This document shows positions 30,190-38,910 of a stretch of DNA of 64,000 nt, piece by piece; positions within the stretch are counted from its first letter, which is position 1; each line of letters starts with the position of its first letter. Source of the DNA: Amycolatopsis aidingensis (GTDB lineage: Bacteria > Actinomycetota > Actinomycetes > Mycobacteriales > Pseudonocardiaceae); NCBI RefSeq assembly GCF_018885265.1, contig NZ_CP076538.1:2206001-2270000 (forward strand), read 5' to 3'. The position numbers and the translations under genes were made by a program. Below the pieces are notes generated by a model. The model was not told the origin of the DNA. It saw nothing but the letters and a program-made list of their open reading frames with translations, and did no database searches.

Positions 30190-31446
30190 GTGGTGAACGA
30201 CCCGGTGAACGAGGACGTGGCCAAGGCGGTCGAGGAGTGCGCACGCGCGGCCAAGGCGGCCGCGCCCTCCCTGGCCACGGCGGGTGACCAGGCCATTGAC
30301 GCCACGCTGAACGGGATGGCCGAGCGGTTGCTGTCCGGCAGGGAGGCCGTGCTGGAGGCCAATGCCGCGGATATCAGCAGGGCCCACGCCGAGGGGATGA
30401 GCGCCGGGTTGCTGGACCGGCTGACCATCACCGAGCAGCGGCTCACCGGGATGGCCGAGCAACTGCGGCTGCTCGCCGCCGCCTCCCATCCGCAGCGCAG
30501 CATCCCGCTGTCCGAGCTGGATGGCGGTCTGCGGCTGGTTGAGCGCAGGCGCCCGGTCGGCGTGATCGGGGCGAACTACGAGGCGCGCCCGAATGTCACC
30601 GTGGACGTGGCCTCGCAGCTGGTGAAGTCCCGCAACGCGGGAGTCCTGCGGACCGGCTCTGCCGCGCTGGAGTCCGCGCAGAAGCTGCTGGAGGTGGTGG
30701 TCGCCCCCGCGCTGGCCGAGGCCGGGATCGAGCCCGAGGTGGTGCAGCTGGTGCCGAGGGTGGAGCGGGAGGCCGCCGCGGCCCTGGTGAGCCTGCCGGC
30801 GCTGGTGCCGCTGGTGATCCTGCGGGGCAGCGGGGACAGCACGAGGTCGCTGGCCACCGAGGCCGCAACCCACGGCGTCCGTACCCTGGCCCACGCCGAC
30901 GGCGGCGGGGTGCTGTACGTGGACTCGGCCGCCGACCCCGGCGTGGTGCGCGCCCTGGTGGACACCAGCCTGGACCGGCTGGGCGTGTGCAACCGGCTGA
31001 ACCTGCTGCTGATCCACGCCGAGGTCTACGACGAGATCTGGCCGGTGGTGTCCGAGGCACTGGCCGAGCGCGAGGTCCGGCCGTCCCTGCCCCCACACGA
31101 GCACCCGATCGGCTACGAGTGGGCCCTGGACTCCGAGAGTGAGGCGACCGTGACCGTGGCGCGGGTCGCCAGCCTCACCGAGGCCGTCACCATCGCCAAC
31201 GAGAGCACCTCCGGCCTCGCCGCAGGTATCGCCACCGAGGACGCCACCGCCGCCGAGGCCTTCTTCGACAGCTACCAGGGCACGGGCGTGTTCTGGAACG
31301 CCCCCACCCGGCTGCTCGACGGTTTCAAGCTGCGTGGCGTCCCGGAGACCGGGATCAACCTGGACAAGGTCCCTGGCCCACGCGGCCCGGTCACCTACAC
31401 CGACCTGTACGTACGCCAGTACGCCGTGCTCCCCGCCGATCGCTGA
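30190..31446 (+). CDS. ProA-like glutamate-5-semialdehyde dehydrogenase
   Basis: The 418-aa product has the gamma-glutamyl-phosphate reductase layout: 'RRPVGVIGANYEARPNVTVDVASQLVKSRNAGVLRTGSAALESAQ', the active Cys in 'LGVCNRLNLLLIH', and the C-terminal 'TRLLDGFKL...ETGINLDKVPGPRGPVTYTDLYV'. The usual ProA signature H-I-x-x-H/Y-G-S-x-H-S is replaced by 'TIANESTSGLAAGIATED', so this is a diverged member. It may be a second ProA or act on another acyl phosphate. Two adjacent GTG codons (30190, 30193) follow GAAGGG. No proB is adjacent. Confidence 0.8.
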   Translation: MVNDPVNEDVAKAVEECARAAKAAAPSLATAGDQAIDATLNGMAERLLSGREAVLEANAADISRAHAEGMSAGLLDRLTITEQRLTGMAEQLRLLAAASHPQRSIPLSELDGGLRLVERRRPVGVIGANYEARPNVTVDVASQLVKSRNAGVLRTGSAALESAQKLLEVVVAPALAEAGIEPEVVQLVPRVEREAAAALVSLPALVPLVILRGSGDSTRSLATEAATHGVRTLAHADGGGVLYVDSAADPGVVRALVDTSLDRLGVCNRLNLLLIHAEVYDEIWPVVSEALAEREVRPSLPPHEHPIGYEWALDSESEATVTVARVASLTEAVTIANESTSGLAAGIATEDATAAEAFFDSYQGTGVFWNAPTRLLDGFKLRGVPETGINLDKVPGPRGPVTYTDLYVRQYAVLPADR

Positions 31447-31457
31447 TCGCGCGCGGT

Positions 31458-32705
31458 TCATTCCGCACCCCCTTGGTGGTGGAGGAGGTTGCGTCTGGGT
31501 CTTCGTTCCGGATCGAGGAAGGCCGGGGGTAGGAATTCGGGTAGTCCGTTGCGTATGCGCATTGACCAGTCGGTGTGGTGGATGAGGTTGTGGTGGTACC
31601 AGCACAGCAGGGTGAGGTTGTGTAGGGCGGTGGGTCCTCCGAGGGCCCAGGGGATGACGTGGTGGGCTTGGCATTGTTTGGGTTTTCTGCGGCAGCCGGG
31701 GAAGGTGCATCCGCGGTCGCGCAGGATCAAGGCTCTGCGGATGGCGAGGGGTACGGTGCGGGTGCGTTGTCCGATGTCGAGGATCTCGCCTTTGCCGCCC
31801 AGCACCGCGGGCACGACATACGCGTCGCAGGCCATGCGCCGGATTTGGGCGGCGGAGTAGGACTCCTGCCCGTGTAGTAGCCCGTATCCGGTGCCGTGCT
31901 TCAAGTCTTCGAGGGTGATGGTCACCATGACGGTGAAGGGTTCGCCCGCCTCGGTGGGTCCTTCTTCGGGGCATCCGGCCGCGACGCGCAGCACGTCGGC
32001 GAATGCGTCCCCCTGGCGTTGGTACGTGCTCCGGCGGTCGGGTTCGTCTGTGGTGCTGGAGGGTTTGGCGCGGGGTTCGATCAGCCCGGTCAGTACCGCC
32101 GCGGTTTCGGCGTCGAGGTCGAAGGTGCCGCGGAGTCGTCCGCCGCGGGTTTGTCGCCAGTCCAGGGAGCGTTCCGGCCGGGCGAGTTCGTCTTCGGTGG
32201 GTGGGGTGCCGTCCTGGTCCAGCCGGGCCAGGATCTCCCGGCCCAGGGTGGTGATGGTGTGGGGTTCGTACTCCCGCGCGGCCTTGGTCAGCAGCGCTTC
32301 GGCGTGTTCCCGGTCGGGCAGGCTGACGGGTTGGGGGAAGCGGGTGATGGTGGCGCGGATGGTCTCGATGTGCTCGGGCCCGATCGCGCCTTCGGCCGCG
32401 GCGGCGCCGACCTCGGGGAGGTCGGGTTCCAAAGGTATGCCGCCCGGGCCGTGCCGCCGCACCACCGCCCGCGCATGCGCGACCCGTTGGCGGGCGTCAT
32501 ACGGGTTGACCCGCAGGATCTCCCGGGTCAAGGTCGGCAGGTCGCGGTAGCCCTTCTGGTTCGCGGTGCCGCGCCCGTCCAACTCGGCCAGGACCGCCAA
32601 CTCGCGGGCATACAGAGCTCGCCGCTGCTGTTCGAGGTCGCCCAGCGCGGTCAGGAGTTCCTCCTCGCTCATGCGGGAGGTGTCGGTGCCGAAGGTCCTG
32701 GTCAC
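31458..32705 (-). CDS. DUF222 / HNH endonuclease domain protein (13E12-like)
   Basis: The 415-aa product has an N-terminal DUF222 region (about 10-300; 'LRVNPYDARQRVAHARAVV', 'HIETIRATITRFP') and a C-terminal HNH nuclease ('LRDRGCTFPGCRRKPKQCQAHHVIPWALGGPTALHNLTLLCWYHHNLIH') with zinc-binding CxxC and the H-H...N...H catalytic set. Such proteins are multicopy in actinobacteria (the 13E12 family of mycobacteria) and may be mobile or recombinogenic. It ends 11 bases from the ProA-like gene, convergently. Confidence 0.9.
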   Translation of the reverse strand: MTRTFGTDTSRMSEEELLTALGDLEQQRRALYARELAVLAELDGRGTANQKGYRDLPTLTREILRVNPYDARQRVAHARAVVRRHGPGGIPLEPDLPEVGAAAAEGAIGPEHIETIRATITRFPQPVSLPDREHAEALLTKAAREYEPHTITTLGREILARLDQDGTPPTEDELARPERSLDWRQTRGGRLRGTFDLDAETAAVLTGLIEPRAKPSSTTDEPDRRSTYQRQGDAFADVLRVAAGCPEEGPTEAGEPFTVMVTITLEDLKHGTGYGLLHGQESYSAAQIRRMACDAYVVPAVLGGKGEILDIGQRTRTVPLAIRRALILRDRGCTFPGCRRKPKQCQAHHVIPWALGGPTALHNLTLLCWYHHNLIHHTDWSMRIRNGLPEFLPPAFLDPERRPRRNLLHHQGGAE

Positions 32706-32795
32706 AACCCCAGACTACCGCGTAATCGCTCATGTGTTCGATACACGATCGGGTGAAAGGGCCAGCACGCGGGGTGGGTCGAATGCCGGCGCGGG

Positions 32796-33944
32796 TCAGC
32801 GGCGCCTGCGGCGGCGGGGGCGTGGGGTTGGCCGTGCCGGGCGGGCGGCGCCGGGAGCGTCCGCGGTGGAAGCCTCGTCCGCCACCTTCGGCCGGGCGAG
32901 ACCGAGCAACTCGGCGGTGAGCTGCTGGCCGCTGGCGAAGCCGCCGGAACCTCCGCGTGCCCTGCGCAGGGCGGAGGGGCGCAGCCGGTTGTAGCCACGA
33001 ACCGAAACCGGGCGCTTGCTGCGTAGCTCGTAAGCCGCGTTGCCGGTGAGGGCGTCGGTCATCGTCCGGTCCACCAGGATGGTGCCGGGGCGGGCCAGTG
33101 AGGTCAGCCGGGCGGCGAGGTTCACCACCGAGCCGTACACGTCACCGAACCTGCTCAGGATCCGGCCGCTGGCCAGGCCGGCGCGCACCGGTGGCAGTTC
33201 CTCGTCGGCGCTGGTGCGTTCGGTCAGCGTGAGCGCGATCTCGGCGCCGTCCGCCGGGGTATCGGCGACGAACAGCACCTCGTCGCCGATCATTTTCACC
33301 ACCCGGCCATGGTGTTCGGCGATCACTTCGGCCGCCACCGCCTCGAAGCGGTCCAGGATGTCGCTGAGCTCGGCCTCGTCGATCTTCCTGGTCAGCCGGG
33401 TGTAGCCGACCATGTCGACGAACCCGACCACCTCGGTCCGGGTTTCCAGGTTCTCGCCGGGCGCGGCCAGGGCCCGGCCGGCGTAGGCGGCGAGGTGGCG
33501 GCGCCAGACGAAGGTCTGCACCCGCTCCAGCTCGGGCAGCAGCTGGTCCACCAGCCTGGCGATCTGGCGCTCGTTACGCCGAAGATCCTCGTTCTCCAGG
33601 ATCATGTTCCACAGCAGGTCCACCTGCCATTCCGCCAGCCGGGACAGGTGCTGGCCGAGCGCACGGGTCACCGATGCTTCCACCGCGGGGTCGATCAGGC
33701 CCGCCTCGATCAGCCCGTCGGCGATCCGCACGGCCTCCACATCGGCGTCGGTGAACACCACCTCGTCATCGGGCACGGTGGCGAACCCCAGCGCACGCCA
33801 CAGTCTGCGGGAGCGCTCCTCGGGCACCCCGGACTTCTCGGCCACCTGCAACCGCGTGTACTTGCGCCTGCCGCCGAGCAGGATTCGTTCCAGCCGCTGC
33901 TGCAGCTCACCCGCGTCCGGCTCGACGTCACGCTCCTCGGCCAT
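32796..33944 (-). CDS. Class III adenylate cyclase
   Basis: The 382-aa product makes cAMP. An N-terminal helical regulatory part (about 10-170: 'YTRLQVAEKSGVPEERSRRLWRALGF') resembles that of mycobacterial Rv1264/Rv2212-type cyclases. The catalytic domain follows: metal Asp in 'VGFVDMVGYTRL' and in 'KMIGDEVLFVA', adenine-recognising Lys in 'VVKMIGDE' and Asp in 'FGDVYGSVVNLAARLT', with the Asn and Arg of 'VNLAARL' for the transition state. The last 50 residues are Ala/Arg/Pro-rich and end in RRRRRR. It lies 5 bases after the universal stress protein gene, in one operon. Confidence 0.92.
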   Translation of the reverse strand: MAEERDVEPDAGELQQRLERILLGGRRKYTRLQVAEKSGVPEERSRRLWRALGFATVPDDEVVFTDADVEAVRIADGLIEAGLIDPAVEASVTRALGQHLSRLAEWQVDLLWNMILENEDLRRNERQIARLVDQLLPELERVQTFVWRRHLAAYAGRALAAPGENLETRTEVVGFVDMVGYTRLTRKIDEAELSDILDRFEAVAAEVIAEHHGRVVKMIGDEVLFVADTPADGAEIALTLTERTSADEELPPVRAGLASGRILSRFGDVYGSVVNLAARLTSLARPGTILVDRTMTDALTGNAAYELRSKRPVSVRGYNRLRPSALRRARGGSGGFASGQQLTAELLGLARPKVADEASTADAPGAARPARPTPRPRRRRRR

Positions 33945-33949
33945 GCGGT

Positions 33950-34399
33950 TCAGGTGGTGTGCACGATCAGCACGTCCACGCCGGACTTGCGAGCCACCTC
34001 GGAGGGCACCGAGCCGAGGATGCGGCCGGCGAGGGTGTTCAGGCCCCGGTTGCCCACCACGAGCAGGTCGGCCGAGTGGTCGGTCACCACCTTGCGCAAC
34101 GACTCCACCGGCTCGCCAACCACCGGCACCGTCTCGACCTTGGTGGCGCCCGCCCGCGCCGCCCGGTCCCGCGCGCTCTGCAGGGTGTCCTCCGCCGGCG
34201 CGGAACCGACCACCTGGTATGCCTCATCCCGCAGGACGTCCTGCGCCTTCTCCACATCCTGCTTGCTCGCCGGGTAGTAGGCGCAGGCGATGACCAGCGT
34301 CGCCCCGGAGTCGGCGGCTACGCTGGCCGCCCGGTCCACGGCGTTGAACGATGAGTCGGAACCGTCGGTACCGACGACCACGGTCTGATAGGCGGCCAT
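33950..34399 (-). CDS. Universal stress protein (UspA family)
   Basis: From ATG 34399 (GGAGG 6 bases upstream) the 149-aa protein has the UspA fold: 'TVVVGTDGSDSSFNAVDRA' at the N-terminus and the ATP-binding 'VVGNRGLNTLAGRILGSVPSEVARKSGVDVLIVHT' (G-x2-G-x9-G-S/T) at the end. It is the first gene of an operon with the adenylate cyclase. Some mycobacterial Usp proteins bind cAMP, which makes the pairing suggestive. Confidence 0.93.
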   Translation of the reverse strand: MAAYQTVVVGTDGSDSSFNAVDRAASVAADSGATLVIACAYYPASKQDVEKAQDVLRDEAYQVVGSAPAEDTLQSARDRAARAGATKVETVPVVGEPVESLRKVVTDHSADLLVVGNRGLNTLAGRILGSVPSEVARKSGVDVLIVHTT

Positions 34400-34498
34400 C
34401 CGAATCCTCCAGCGAAGCTGCTCGAGCGGGGTTGAATGGGACATGCACGAGGTGCAGAGGCGACAGTAACGCCACCGCCGTCCGCGCGCAGCCCTAAC

Positions 34499-35650
34499 CT
34501 ACTCGTGAGTTACGTTCGGCTTGGGTTTCGGTTGCGGCTGTGACGTCCCCGGCGACTCGCCGTTAGTGCGACTACCGGCGGTGACCGGTTGCTGCTCCGA
34601 AGTGTCCGAGTGCTCGGCCGCCTCCTCGCGTTCCTCAGGTAGCGGTTCCACGATCGGTCCGGCGTTGCCGAGCGCGGCATCGGCCTCGGCCAGCATCGAC
34701 CGCGCGCCCTGCACCTGCTCGGCGATGGCGTTGCGCAGCTTGCGCAGCGCCTCCACCCGCTCGGTGGCGTGGTTGATCTTGCGGTTCGCCTCCTCGGTGG
34801 CCTCCCGGACCCGGCGGCGTGCCTCGTCGGCGGCCTCCGCGACCCGCGCGTTCGCCTCGCTGATCGAGTTCTGCTTGCGCTGGTTGGCATCCGCGACCGA
34901 CTCGCGCTGCCGCCGGTCGATATCCGCCTTGGCGGCCGCCTCCTCCTCGGCGACCTTGGCCCGGATCGCGGCCGCCTCGTCGGTGGCCTCGCGAACTCGT
35001 CGCTCGGCCTCGGCCTTGCTGGTCGCCTCCTGCTCGGCGAGCACCCGCATGGCCTCGTTGCGCCGAGTGGCCATGGCCATCTCGAAGTCCTCTTCGACCT
35101 GAGTGCGGCGCTGTTCGGCCTCCTCGTCGAGCCGATCCCGCTCGGCCTTGGCCTTGCTGGTGATCGACTCGGCTTCGGCACGCGCGTCCTCGAGCACCTT
35201 GCGGTGTTCGGCCTCCATCGCCTTGCGCCGGTCGGAGAGTTCGGTCAGCAGTTCCTCGTACCGAGCGCGCATCGCGCTGGCGTCGCTTTCCGCCTTGGCG
35301 CGGATGTGCCCGGCCTCGGCCTCGGCGCGGGCCCGGGTGTCGGCGGCCTCGTCCTGCGCCAGCCGCAGCATCCGCTGCAGCCGCTCGGACAAGCCTTCCA
35401 ATGTGGTGGGTGGCTGCGCGAGGCGTTCGACCTGACCGCGCAGGTCGTCGATCTCCCCGCGCGCGGCCTCGAGCTGCCGGGCCAGGTCACCGGCCTGCGA
35501 AATGGCGGCATCCCGGTCCTGGGCGAGCATCTTCAGGTCGCTGTCCAACCGTTCCAGATGCTCGTCCACCTGAACTTTGTCGTAGCCGCGCTTCGCGAGA
35601 TCGAAGCCGGCTCCCAGCGGTACGAGCTCCCGTTCTTCGCCAAGGCTCAT
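34499..35650 (-). CDS. DivIVA-domain coiled-coil protein
   Basis: The 383-aa protein begins 'MSLGEERELVPLGAGFDLAKRGYDKVQVDEHLERL', a DivIVA-type N-terminal segment, followed by about 280 residues of almost unbroken coiled coil rich in Ala, Glu, Arg and Asp, and an acidic, Pro/Gln/Thr-rich tail. It resembles the polar-growth and cytoskeletal proteins of actinomycetes (Wag31, Scy, FilP relatives), though it is neither clearly. Likely cytoplasmic and membrane-associated at poles or septa. A monocistronic gene. Confidence 0.8.
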   Translation of the reverse strand: MSLGEERELVPLGAGFDLAKRGYDKVQVDEHLERLDSDLKMLAQDRDAAISQAGDLARQLEAARGEIDDLRGQVERLAQPPTTLEGLSERLQRMLRLAQDEAADTRARAEAEAGHIRAKAESDASAMRARYEELLTELSDRRKAMEAEHRKVLEDARAEAESITSKAKAERDRLDEEAEQRRTQVEEDFEMAMATRRNEAMRVLAEQEATSKAEAERRVREATDEAAAIRAKVAEEEAAAKADIDRRQRESVADANQRKQNSISEANARVAEAADEARRRVREATEEANRKINHATERVEALRKLRNAIAEQVQGARSMLAEADAALGNAGPIVEPLPEEREEAAEHSDTSEQQPVTAGSRTNGESPGTSQPQPKPKPNVTHE

Positions 35651-35667
35651 GGGCCCAGCCTAGCCGC

Positions 35668-35710
35668 AACCACACGCGGCTCTGTGGCACACGTCCGCAG
35701 CCGCGTGGTT
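35668..35710 (-). terminator. Hairpin behind ccrA
   Basis: AACCACACGCGGCT (35668-35681) pairs with AGCCGCGTGGTT (35699-35710) apart from a 2-base bulge, with a 17-base loop. It begins 9 bases after the ccrA stop codon and is the likely terminator of that gene. Confidence 0.6.
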
Positions 35711-35719
35711 TTACCGGAA

Positions 35720-37066
35720 TCACACGCCGCGGAAGGTGTTGATCCGCTCCAGATGCTTCGTGCGCAGTTCGTGATCGCGCACGCCGAGACCTTCCTCGGG
35801 GGAAAGGCAGAGCACGCCGACCTTGCCCTGGTGCGCGTTGCGATGGACGTCCAGTGCGGCCTGGCCGGTCTGCTCGAGCGGGTAGGTCCTTGACAGCGTG
35901 GGATGAATCCGGCCCTTGGCGATGAGCCGGTTGGCCTCCCAGGACTCCCGGTAGTTGGCGAAATGCGAGCCGATGATCCGTTTCAGGTTCATCCACAGGT
36001 AGCGGTTGTCGAACTGGTGCAGATATCCGGAGGTTGAGGCGCAGCTGACGATCGTGCCGCCCTTGCGGGTCGCGTACACCGAGGCGCCGAAGGTCTCCCT
36101 TCCCGGATGCTCGAACACGATGTCCGGGTCCTCGCCACCGGTGAGCTCCCTGATCTTGGCGCCGAACCGCTGCCATTCCTTGGGGTCCTGAGTGTGCTCG
36201 TCCTTCCAGAACCGGTAACCCTCGGCGTTGCGGTCGATGATCAGTTCCGCGCCGAGCCTGCGGCACAGCTCGGCCTTCTCCGCACTGGACACCACGCACA
36301 CCGGGATCGCGCCCCCGGCCAGCGCGAACTGGGTGGCGTAGGAGCCGAGGCCGCCGGAGGCGCCCCAGATCAGCACCACATCGCCCTGTTTCATATCGGC
36401 GCCGTTGCGGGAGACCAGCTGCCGGTAGGCCGTGGAGTTCACCAGGCCGGGGCAGGCCGCCTCCTCCCAGGTCAGGTGGGCGGGCTTTGGCATCAGCTGG
36501 TTGGTCTTGACCAGGGACACCTCGGCGAGCCCGCCGAAGTTCGTCTCGAACCCCCAGATCCGCTGCTCGGAGTCGAGCATCGTGTCGTTGTGCCCGTCCG
36601 GGCCCTCCAGGTCCACGTCGAGGCAGTGCGCGACCACCTCGTCACCCGGCTTCCATTTCTGCACCCCGGGCCCGGTGCGCAGCACCACGCCGGACAGGTC
36701 CGAGCCGACCACGTGGTACGGCAGGTCGTGCCGCGCGGCCAGCGGGGAGATCCGGCCGTAGCGCTTGAGGAACTTGAAGGTGGGCAGCGGCTCGAAGATC
36801 GAGGTCCACACCGTGTTGTAGTTGATCGCACTGGCCATCACGGCGACCAGTGCCTCGCCGGGTCCCAGTTCGGGGGTGGGCACCTCGTCCACGTGCAGGG
36901 ACTTGCGCGGGTCCTTGTCCGCGCTGGCCATGCCCGCGAACATCTCGGCCTCATCGGCGTGCACGGTGACCCCGCGATAGCTCGCGGGCAGCTCGAGCGA
37001 GCCGATCGCGTCGAGCTGGTCGGTCAGGATGGCTTGCCGGATCTCACTCAACGCCTGCTGGGACAT
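35720..37066 (-). CDS. ccrA: Crotonyl-CoA carboxylase/reductase
   Basis: From ATG 37066 (GGAGG 5 bases upstream) the product is 448 aa, the family's size. Ccr converts crotonyl-CoA, CO2 and NADPH to (2S)-ethylmalonyl-CoA, the key step of the ethylmalonyl-CoA pathway and a source of polyketide extender units. It is an MDR reductase with 'WGASGGLGSYATQFAL' for NADPH. Residues that bind CO2 in studied enzymes can be seen: Asn in 'SAINYNTVW', the Phe-Glu pair in 'WGFETNFGG', and His in 'GSHFANYRES'. So it should carboxylate rather than only reduce. Divergent from the SPW gene; mce, thiolase and meaB lie within 4 kb. Confidence 0.95.
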   Translation of the reverse strand: MSQQALSEIRQAILTDQLDAIGSLELPASYRGVTVHADEAEMFAGMASADKDPRKSLHVDEVPTPELGPGEALVAVMASAINYNTVWTSIFEPLPTFKFLKRYGRISPLAARHDLPYHVVGSDLSGVVLRTGPGVQKWKPGDEVVAHCLDVDLEGPDGHNDTMLDSEQRIWGFETNFGGLAEVSLVKTNQLMPKPAHLTWEEAACPGLVNSTAYRQLVSRNGADMKQGDVVLIWGASGGLGSYATQFALAGGAIPVCVVSSAEKAELCRRLGAELIIDRNAEGYRFWKDEHTQDPKEWQRFGAKIRELTGGEDPDIVFEHPGRETFGASVYATRKGGTIVSCASTSGYLHQFDNRYLWMNLKRIIGSHFANYRESWEANRLIAKGRIHPTLSRTYPLEQTGQAALDVHRNAHQGKVGVLCLSPEEGLGVRDHELRTKHLERINTFRGV

Positions 37067-37266
37067 CGGGACCTCCGCGGGAATGGGGGCGGACTCGGCG
37101 GACTGGGGCCTTAAATTACTGACGAGTAACGAGGAGCACAACTCCGCGAGTCAATCTCACATTTCACCCGCGCCAGCGTTTGACCGGCTGGCCAATCAAG
37201 GCGGAGAATGCAGGTGGGACCGCGAAACGCGCGGCTCACGGAGTGACTCCCTCGGAGGTGATCACG

Positions 37267-37638
37267 ATGGCCGAGACTTCGGCACGTCCATGGACGCGGC
37301 CCTACGACTGGGCTGAGGTGGTACTCGGCGTGGTGGCGGTGCTGACCCCGCTGTGGATGGAGACCAACACCGCCGCGATGTGGACGCTGATCGTCCTTGG
37401 CGCGCTGGTGGCTCTCGATGGCCTCGCATCACTGGCGATGCCCGGGATGGTGTACGGCGAAGGTATTCAAATCGTCCTCGGCGTCTTACTCTTCATCTCG
37501 CCGTGGGTGATGGGCTACGCCGAGATGACCGGAGCCGCATGGACGTCCTGGATCATCGGTGTGCTGACCGTCGTGGCCGGGGCCATCGCGCTGCCGATGG
37601 CGAATGCGGCGCACGGTCGCACGGCAGGCCAGCACTGA
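37267..37638 (+). CDS. SPW-repeat membrane protein
   Basis: The 123-aa protein has four hydrophobic segments in two similar halves. The SPW signatures are 'VVAVLTPLWM' in the first half and 'LLFISPWVMGY' in the second. The ATG at 37267 has GGAGGTG 6 bases upstream, which decides the start against longer frames. Function of SPW proteins is unknown. It lies between divergent ccrA and a TetR gene. Confidence 0.85.
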   Translation: MAETSARPWTRPYDWAEVVLGVVAVLTPLWMETNTAAMWTLIVLGALVALDGLASLAMPGMVYGEGIQIVLGVLLFISPWVMGYAEMTGAAWTSWIIGVLTVVAGAIALPMANAAHGRTAGQH

Positions 37639-37658
37639 GTTCATCCAGCACTGAGTTC
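37629..37658 (+). repeat. Two 14-base direct repeats at the SPW gene end
   Basis: CCAGCACTGAGTTC occurs at 37629-37642 and 37645-37658 (16-base period). The first copy contains the SPW stop codon. A small recent duplication is likely. Confidence 0.7.
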
Positions 37659-37666
37659 GACAGGCT

Positions 37667-37697
37667 CGGGCCCACGACGGTTACCGTTGTGGGCCCG
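37667..37697. promoter_or_regulatory. 31-base near-perfect palindrome before a TetR gene
   Basis: CGGGCCCACGACGGT (37667-37681) and ACCGTTGTGGGCCCG (37683-37697) are reverse complements except at one position, around a single T. It lies 23 bases before the TetR start codon. It may be that regulator's own operator, or a terminator for the SPW gene; the near absence of a loop favours a protein-binding site. Confidence 0.65.
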
Positions 37698-37720
37698 AAC
37701 GTACGAGAAGGAGCAAGCCG

Positions 37721-38341
37721 GTGGCGAGGTCGAAGGGGTCGAAGGAGGACCCGTCGGCACGGGAGCGCATCCTGGTCGCCGCCGAGGAGCTGTTCGCAAG
37801 GTCCGGCTTCGAGGCGACACCGACCTCCCGGATCGCCGAGCGTGCCGGGGTACCCAAGGGTCTGGTCCATTACTACTTCCGTCGTAAGTCGGACCTGTTG
37901 ACGGCGCTGGTCGAACGGTTGCCGGACGAGCGGATCGAGCCGGCCAGGGTCGTGGTGCCGGGCGATATCGCGGAGAGCCTGCGCAGGCTGGTCGCCGAAC
38001 TGGACCGCAGGCTGTCCGCCTCCAGGATGTTGTCCCATCTGCTGTGGCGGGAGGCCGATACGCATCGCGCGGTGCGGGACGCGCTGCAGGCGCGCTTCAC
38101 GGTGCTGGTGCACCAGGTGCGCTCGGTGATCACCGCCGCGGGCGCCGGCGGGCTCGCGCTCGCCGACGTGGAAAGCGCATCCGGGCTGCTGGCCCGTGCG
38201 GTGAGCTACCGCCACTCGGTGGCAAGGCATGGTGAGGATGCCGGCCCCGATCTGATGGAACGGGAGCTCGCGTTCATCGCCGAGGCCCTCTCCGGGCGCG
38301 GTGGGCCACGCGGCGATGTGCCTTCTCAGAACATGGCCTAG
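37721..38341 (+). CDS. TetR-family regulator
   Basis: The 206-aa product starts at a GTG with GAAGGAG upstream. Its HTH is '[50 protein letters not shown]'. The C-terminal domain is unassigned. Its stop codon (TAG, 38339-38341) shares the palindrome CTAG with the stop of the convergent epimerase gene. It may control the adjacent CoA-pathway genes, or only itself through the palindrome upstream. Confidence 0.88.
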   Translation: MARSKGSKEDPSARERILVAAEELFARSGFEATPTSRIAERAGVPKGLVHYYFRRKSDLLTALVERLPDERIEPARVVVPGDIAESLRRLVAELDRRLSASRMLSHLLWREADTHRAVRDALQARFTVLVHQVRSVITAAGAGGLALADVESASGLLARAVSYRHSVARHGEDAGPDLMERELAFIAEALSGRGGPRGDVPSQNMA

Positions 38342-38784
38342 TGCTCCCCTGCCGCGGGTTCGACCAGCTCGATGAGCACGCCGCCTGCGTCCTTCGGGTG
38401 CACGAAGTTCACCCTGCTGTTCGCGGTGCCGCGCCGTGGCTCGTCGTACAGCAGGCGCAGGCCCTGCTCCCGCAACGCCGCCGAGGCCTGTTCCAGATCG
38501 GTGACCCGGTAGGCGAGCTGCTGCAGGCCGGGCCCCTTGTTGTCCAGGAACTTCGCGATCGTCGAATCCGGCCGCAGCGGGGCGAGCAACTGCACCGCGG
38601 GGCCGTCGGTGTCACCGGGAGCGTGCAGCATCGCCTCGCGGACGCCCTGCTCCTCGTTCACCTCGGTGTGCGTGGCCGCAAGGCCGAAGGTGGTGGCATA
38701 GAAGTCGATCGCGGCATCGAGGTCCGCGACGGCCACACCGACATGGTCGATGGTGGTGACGAACGACCGCCAGTTGCTACTCAT
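38338..38784 (-). CDS. mce: Methylmalonyl-CoA/ethylmalonyl-CoA epimerase
   Basis: The 148-aa VOC protein racemises the alpha carbon of methylmalonyl-CoA (and often ethylmalonyl-CoA). Metal ligands typical of Mce are His in '[19 protein letters not shown]', His/Gln in the centre ('GLQQLAYRV'; here Gln where many have His), and Glu in 'GVLIELVEP'. Start ATG 38784 has no ribosome-binding site; TACCCT lies 7 bases upstream, so the mRNA is probably leaderless. Context with Ccr and MeaB supports the role. Confidence 0.88.
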   Translation of the reverse strand: MSSNWRSFVTTIDHVGVAVADLDAAIDFYATTFGLAATHTEVNEEQGVREAMLHAPGDTDGPAVQLLAPLRPDSTIAKFLDNKGPGLQQLAYRVTDLEQASAALREQGLRLLYDEPRRGTANSRVNFVHPKDAGGVLIELVEPAAGEH

Positions 38785-38791
38785 GCCGAGC

Positions 38792-38797
38792 AGGGTA
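38792..38797 (-). promoter_or_regulatory. -10 hexamer for leaderless mce
   Basis: TACCCT (bottom strand) ends 7 bases before the mce ATG; expected transcription start is at or next to the A of ATG. Confidence 0.45.
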
Positions 38798-38910
38798 GGC
38801 CGTCGGTCACCCGTCGTGCCTCGTGCGCCCCCTCACAGTGTTCGATTCAGTCCCGCATACTGGGCGGTATCGTTTCCGCGTTGGTCCCGCAACGAGGCTT
38901 GGAGGCTGTC

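Noticed and set aside
32730..32752. TGTTCGATACACGA as a possible SOS box before the HNH gene
   Set aside because: Only one half-site matches; the other half is not GAAC-like at the right spacing.
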